DNA of 11,018 nucleotides, taken from assembly GCA_038249135.1 (NCBI GenBank), contig JBBRWO010000066.1:1-11018 (forward strand), written 5' to 3'. A program made the translations under genes and the position numbers. Under the pieces are notes generated by a model. It ran no database searches, was not told the DNA's origin, and was given only the letters and a program-made list of their open reading frames with translations. Below are positions 7,756 through 11,018 of the stretch, piece after piece (the stretch's first letter is position 1; every line of letters starts with the position of its first letter). This DNA comes from JBBRWO01 sp038249135 (GTDB lineage Bacteria > Actinomycetota > Coriobacteriia > Anaerosomatales > JAAXUF01).

Positions 7756-7760
7756 GCTGC

Positions 7761-9506
7761 TCAGTCCCCGTTGGGCTTGGCGGTGCCCGAGGTCGGCGTG
7801 GATGGCGGAATCTTGAGATGAGCAACGGCGAAGGCACCGACAGACGAGAACAACGGAGCTGCGACGGTGCCACCGTAGATGGCGTTGCGGGGCTCGTCGA
7901 GCTTGACCGCGATCAGCACCTGCGCGTCCTCGGCAGGGAGATAACCGATGAAGGACGCGATGTAGGAGCCCGCCGCGTAGCCGCGACCACCGGGAAGCGC
8001 GACCTGGGCCGTGCCGGTCTTGCCGGCCACTGTGTATCCGGGAACCGCTGCCTCAGAACCGGTCCCTTCAGTGATCACGCGCGCGAGTATTCCCGTCGTG
8101 TCTGCGGCGGTCTTCTTAGATACCGCCCGCCGAGTCGGCCACTCGATCTTGAAGTCCGGCTCCTGCGGCACGTCAAGCAGGAAGTGCGGCGTGGTCAGGA
8201 CCCCCTCGTTGGCGAGCGCACCGACGGCACGGGTCAGCTGCAGCGGCGTCGAAGACACTCCCTGCCCAAACGGAATGTTCGCAATCGAGGAGTCGGACCA
8301 CTGCGACGGCTCGGGCAGCCAACCACGCGCCTCGCCGGGGTAGTCCACTCCGGTGCTCTCCGTGAGCCCGAAACGCGAGAAGTAGTCGTACAATCCTTGC
8401 TTGCCGAGCTTCATGCCGAGCTTCACGGCGCCCACGTTAGACGAGTTCGTGACGATGTCGGTGACCGACCAACTGACGGGCGGGCGAGGGTGGGACTCGT
8501 GGATCGTGCGCCCCGCAACGCGAAGCGTCGGAGGAAGCTGGAGCTTGGTGTCGGCCTTGAACAGGCCCTTGTCGAGCACGGCCGCCGCAGTAAGCGACTT
8601 GATAGTCGAGCCAGGCTCGTAGGCATCAGAGACCGGACGGTTCCTGAAGGCGCTCGGGTCGGCCGCGGAGAAATCATTGGGGTTGTAGCCCGGCGTCGAG
8701 GCCATCGCGTAGATCTCACCGTTCTGCGGATTCATCACGACCACAGAACCGCCCTTTGCGTCCCACTTCTTGACAGCGGCAGCCAGCTCCAGTTGCGCGT
8801 GGTACTGGATGTCCTTGTCGATCGTGAGCATGATGTCGTGCCCATCGACCGAGTCGATACTCTTCTGCACGCCGCCGGGAATCGGCCGCCCATAAGGATC
8901 TCGCTCGCCGAGAAGCACTCCGGATCGGCCGCCGAGAACCTCGTCGTAGCGCTTCTCGATCCCCGCCAGCCCCCCGCCGTCCAAGCCGACAAACCCGAGC
9001 ACCTGACACGCAAGCTCTCCAGAGGGATACATGCGGCGTGAATCGTCCAGGAATCCGATGCCTTCGAGCTTCAACGCCTCGAGCGAGCGAGCGCTTTCCA
9101 TGTCGACCTTGCGTGCGATGTAGACGAACCCGCTGTCGCGCTGCAACTTCTTCAGGTAGGCCGCTCGGTCGCCTCCAAGCACGGACGCGAGCGCATCTGC
9201 AGTAGCCGCCTTGTTCTTGACTGAGTTCGGGGCGGCATATACCGTGCGTGCATCCACGCTGATGGCGAGCGGCTCCCCTTCACGGTCATAGATGGTGCCG
9301 CGGCGCGCAGGGAGTTCGATGTCACGCATGCGCTGAGACGTTGCCTGGGCGGCATATCGAGGCGCAGCGACGATCTGAATCCAGACAAGCCGCGCGGTGA
9401 CGATCAACAAGAGGCCGACGAACGCCATCAACAGAAACGTGAAACGACCGCCATCAGACGGTCGGTTTCGTGTATGCGCCACGCCGCCTCCCTTTGTCCG
9501 CCTCAC
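7761..9506 (-). CDS. ftsI: Septal peptidoglycan transpeptidase FtsI / PbpB (class B penicillin-binding protein)
   Basis: FtsI cross-links new septal peptidoglycan outside the membrane, paired with FtsW. The 581-residue protein has a short cytoplasmic basic N-terminus, one membrane anchor at about 22-46, and the PBP dimerisation region starting RDIELPARRGTIYDREG (61-77). The transpeptidase domain has all three active-site motifs: SxxK as PGSTIK with Ser300 and Lys303, SxN as SSN (355-357), and KTG (496-498) in VAGKTGTAQV. There are no PASTA repeats; the protein ends about 20 residues after the catalytic fold in a Pro/Ser/Thr-rich tail. The GTG at 9506 overlaps the upstream stop as GTGA but has no Shine-Dalgarno. 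An in-frame GTG at 9482 (product starting MAHTRNRP, 573 residues) has AAAGGGAGG four bases before it and is a serious alternative. Position after ftsL and before murE supports FtsI rather than the elongation PBP2. Confidence 0.95.
   Translation of the reverse strand: MRRTKGGGVAHTRNRPSDGGRFTFLLMAFVGLLLIVTARLVWIQIVAAPRYAAQATSQRMRDIELPARRGTIYDREGEPLAISVDARTVYAAPNSVKNKAATADALASVLGGDRAAYLKKLQRDSGFVYIARKVDMESARSLEALKLEGIGFLDDSRRMYPSGELACQVLGFVGLDGGGLAGIEKRYDEVLGGRSGVLLGERDPYGRPIPGGVQKSIDSVDGHDIMLTIDKDIQYHAQLELAAAVKKWDAKGGSVVVMNPQNGEIYAMASTPGYNPNDFSAADPSAFRNRPVSDAYEPGSTIKSLTAAAVLDKGLFKADTKLQLPPTLRVAGRTIHESHPRPPVSWSVTDIVTNSSNVGAVKLGMKLGKQGLYDYFSRFGLTESTGVDYPGEARGWLPEPSQWSDSSIANIPFGQGVSSTPLQLTRAVGALANEGVLTTPHFLLDVPQEPDFKIEWPTRRAVSKKTAADTTGILARVITEGTGSEAAVPGYTVAGKTGTAQVALPGGRGYAAGSYIASFIGYLPAEDAQVLIAVKLDEPRNAIYGGTVAAPLFSSVGAFAVAHLKIPPSTPTSGTAKPNGD
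9487..9495 (-). promoter_or_regulatory. Possible ribosome binding site for an internal ftsI start
   Basis: AAAGGGAGG on the minus strand lies four bases before an in-frame GTG at 9482, codon 9 of the long ftsI frame. The match is strong though the spacing is short. The upstream GTG at 9506 has no comparable element, so this site may mark the true ftsI start. Confidence 0.45.
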
Positions 9507-10054
9507 TGTGACGACACGAGCCCGACGTCACCGACGAGCAGAACCTGGGCCTCACCGGCGGCCACATCCATCGCCCTGGCCAACAAGCCCGAAGACGGAC
9601 TCACTGCAGCAATCTCGGCTGGTACCTCGGCTTCGCTAGGAGTATCAGAGTCGCGCATATCCAAGTAAGAGACCGTACACGCCGGTGCCATACCCATGGT
9701 AGTACCAGCGATGGCCTGAATGCGAGAAGGCGTTGCCAAAGCGCTCTGTTGGATCTCTAGCATGTCCCCGACATAGCGCTCCTGCTTGATCTCTCGGCGA
9801 AGCGTTGTGGAGTCGATTGAAGCCTCAGCGGCCTGAACCGAAAGCCAAACGCGACCGATTCCAAGCAGCGCGACGGCGGCCACGATTATGCCGAAGAACC
9901 GGAACGCGTCTCGCGCAGCGGCGTGGGCCCGGCTGGGAGACTGCTTCTTTGAGGTCGGGGCGGCAGCGAACCGCATCCCTGGCTTAACCACACGGAGTCG
10001 AGGCCGAGGAGTGGCGTCAACGTGGGAATCGCGTCGAAGTGCCGGCATTCCCAT
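9503..10054 (-). CDS. ftsL: FtsL-like septum protein, single-pass with coiled coil
   Basis: Sequence identity is weak, as is usual for FtsL, and the assignment rests on architecture and position between rsmH and ftsI. The 183 residues comprise a basic cytoplasmic N-terminus (1-50, many Arg and Lys), one membrane span at about 51-72 (FGIIVAAVALLGIGRVWL), and a charged helix at about 75-107 likely to form a coiled coil. Then comes PSRIQAIAGTTMGMAPA (109-125), which resembles the FtsL/DivIC ending of Pro, Arg-Ile, Ala, Gly-Met. FtsL proteins help recruit and activate the FtsW-FtsI pair. Here about 58 further residues follow (126-183), acidic and Ser/Ala-rich, ending in a hydrophobic stretch AQVLLVGDVGLV. 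ATG at 10054 follows a strong purine-rich site. The stop overlaps the ftsI GTG. It could be a septum protein other than FtsL with the same layout. Confidence 0.72.
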   Translation of the reverse strand: MGMPALRRDSHVDATPRPRLRVVKPGMRFAAAPTSKKQSPSRAHAAARDAFRFFGIIVAAVALLGIGRVWLSVQAAEASIDSTTLRREIKQERYVGDMLEIQQSALATPSRIQAIAGTTMGMAPACTVSYLDMRDSDTPSEAEVPAEIAAVSPSSGLLARAMDVAAGEAQVLLVGDVGLVSSQ

Positions 10055-10062
10055 GGTGTCAT

Positions 10063-10073
10063 CCCCTCCCCTT
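10063..10073 (-). promoter_or_regulatory. Ribosome binding site of the ftsL-like gene
   Basis: AAGGGGAGGGG on the minus strand, eight bases before the ATG at 10054. It lies in the 42-base gap between rsmH and ftsL (10055-10096), the longest gap in the window, where I see no terminator hairpin and no clear promoter. Confidence 0.7.
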
Positions 10074-10096
10074 GACGTTTCGCGCTATCGACGGCT

Positions 10097-11018
10097 CTAC
10101 AATTTCTCGGCGACTCGCAGCTTTGCGCTGCGAGATCGCGGGTTCATTTCAATTTCAGCCTCGGAAGGCACGATGGCCTTTCGAGTGACAACTCGGAGTA
10201 CCGGCTCGTTTCCGCACGTACAGACCGGAAGGCCTGGCGGGCAGATGCAACCCCGTGCGAGCTCAGCGAACACCTGCTTCGCGATGCGGTCCTCAAGCGA
10301 GTGATAGCTGATGACCGCTATCCTGCCGCCGGGTGCGAGCCAACGAACGGCGGCACGAAGTGCCTGCTCAAGTACGACGAGCTCACGGTTGACCTCGATG
10401 CGAAACGCCTGGAACGTGCGCTTTGCGGGGTGTCCGCCTTCTCGGCGTGCGGCAGCCGGAATGGCGGCCTTGATGATTTCCACCAGTTGCAATGTTGTTT
10501 CGATGGGACGGTGGGCCCGCTCGGCTACGATGAATGCTGCGATCCGCGTGGCCCACCTCTCCTCACCGAAAACACGGATAATCCGGGCGAGGTCTGCTTC
10601 GGAATAGAGTGCGATGACCTCAGCTGCGGTGAGAGTCTGATGACCCGGATCCATCCGCATGTCCAGAGGTGCGTTCTCGCGGTACGAGAACCCACGCTCG
10701 GGGACGTCGAGTTGGGGCGAACTGACTCCCAAGTCGAAGAGAAATCCATCGACGTAGGGCACGTTGGCCTGGACGAGAAGCGTGTCTAGGTCCCCGAAGT
10801 TGCCCTTCAGGAGCTTGGTGCTGGTGCTAAGTTCTTGCTGGCCGAGGCGGAGTGTGACTGCTGCTGCGCTAAGTGCCGCGTCATCTTGGTCAATCCCCAC
10901 CAGGGTGCCTGTGGGAGCTACGAGGTCTTGAAGCCGTTTCGCGTGTCCTGCCCCGCCTAAGGTGCAATCAACGATGATCGAACCGGGTTGCGGAGATAGT
11001 TGCTGCGTGACCTCGGCC
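10097..11018 (-). CDS. rsmH: 16S rRNA (cytosine(1402)-N(4))-methyltransferase RsmH (MraW), 5' end missing
   Basis: RsmH uses S-adenosylmethionine to methylate N4 of C1402 in the decoding centre of 16S rRNA, and is a standard first member of dcw clusters. The frame is open to the window edge; 306 residues are visible and about 10-15 N-terminal residues are missing compared with the usual length near 310-320. The visible part starts AEVTQQLSPQPGSIIVD and continues with the SAM-binding CTLGGAGHA (18-26) and VGIDQDD (40-46). Further motifs are DLGVSSPQLD (95-104), GFSY, DMRMD (119-123), HPAKRTFQAFRIEVN (196-210) and ISYHSLEDRIAK (236-247). Near the end is a cysteine cluster, CIC and CTC (residues 257-268), followed by the conserved ending NPRSRSAKLRVAE. 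The stop is TAG, 42 bases before ftsL. A second in-frame GTG at 10900 lies inside the SAM motif and is not a start. Confidence 0.96.
   Translation of the reverse strand, partial: AEVTQQLSPQPGSIIVDCTLGGAGHAKRLQDLVAPTGTLVGIDQDDAALSAAAVTLRLGQQELSTSTKLLKGNFGDLDTLLVQANVPYVDGFLFDLGVSSPQLDVPERGFSYRENAPLDMRMDPGHQTLTAAEVIALYSEADLARIIRVFGEERWATRIAAFIVAERAHRPIETTLQLVEIIKAAIPAAARREGGHPAKRTFQAFRIEVNRELVVLEQALRAAVRWLAPGGRIAVISYHSLEDRIAKQVFAELARGCICPPGLPVCTCGNEPVLRVVTRKAIVPSEAEIEMNPRSRSAKLRVAEKL

Noticed and set aside
7818..9041. 407-codon plus-strand open frame opposite ftsI
   Set aside because: Arg/Val/Asp-rich low-complexity translation without recognisable motifs; the opposite strand encodes a complete transpeptidase with SxxK, SxN and KTG motifs.
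10055..10096. Promoter or terminator in the rsmH-ftsL gap
   Set aside because: Only 42 bases; they hold the ftsL ribosome binding site and no hairpin with a T-run or clear -10/-35 pair.
1..11018. Accessory or undescribed system inserted in the cluster
   Set aside because: Every stretch is accounted for by standard dcw genes in the usual order with overlaps or short gaps. There is no room for an insert, and no repeats or tRNA scars mark one.

Overview
The window is one continuous run of ten genes, all on the minus strand: a division and cell wall (dcw) cluster. In transcription order (high to low coordinates) they are rsmH (start outside the window), an ftsL-like gene, ftsI/pbpB, murE, murF, mraY, murD, ftsW, murG and the first codons of murC. 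No stretch over 50 bases lacks a gene. I see no RNA gene, mobile element, CRISPR array, attachment site or terminator. The many ORFs on the plus strand are shadows of these genes in GC-rich DNA.

The DNA is GC-rich (about 60% by eye) and uses GTG and probably TTG starts as well as ATG. The order rsmH-ftsL-ftsI-murE-murF-mraY-murD-ftsW-murG-murC is the one known from Actinomycetota, with a single class B PBP that has no PASTA domains. MurE carries the DNPR motif of meso-diaminopimelate-adding enzymes. A deep-branching actinobacterial lineage such as Coriobacteriia is a reasonable guess. A Gram-positive relative or Chloroflexota cannot be excluded from gene order alone.

Layout: 11018-10097 rsmH (16S rRNA methyltransferase); 10054-9503 FtsL-like membrane protein; 9506-7761 FtsI transpeptidase; 7755-6268 MurE; 6274-4865 MurF; 4868-3816 MraY; 3819-2437 MurD; 2440-1202 FtsW; 1287-175 MurG; 138 (or 153) to 1 MurC. 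Successive genes overlap by 4 bases at four junctions, 7 bases at one and 86 bases at ftsW/murG. The longest visible gap is 42 bases, between rsmH and ftsL, so the run is almost certainly one operon with coupled translation.

Together the genes convert UDP-MurNAc into UDP-MurNAc-pentapeptide (MurC, D, E, F), move it onto undecaprenyl phosphate (MraY, lipid I), add GlcNAc (MurG, lipid II), and polymerise and cross-link it at the septum (FtsW with FtsI, with the FtsL-like protein as a likely divisome partner).

I found no undescribed system. The points worth a second look are the long dual-coding overlap of ftsW and murG, the extended tail of the FtsL-like protein, start codons that overlap the previous stop but lack a ribosome binding site, a 23-base exact repeat between the ATP loops of murD and murE, and several start-codon ambiguities.
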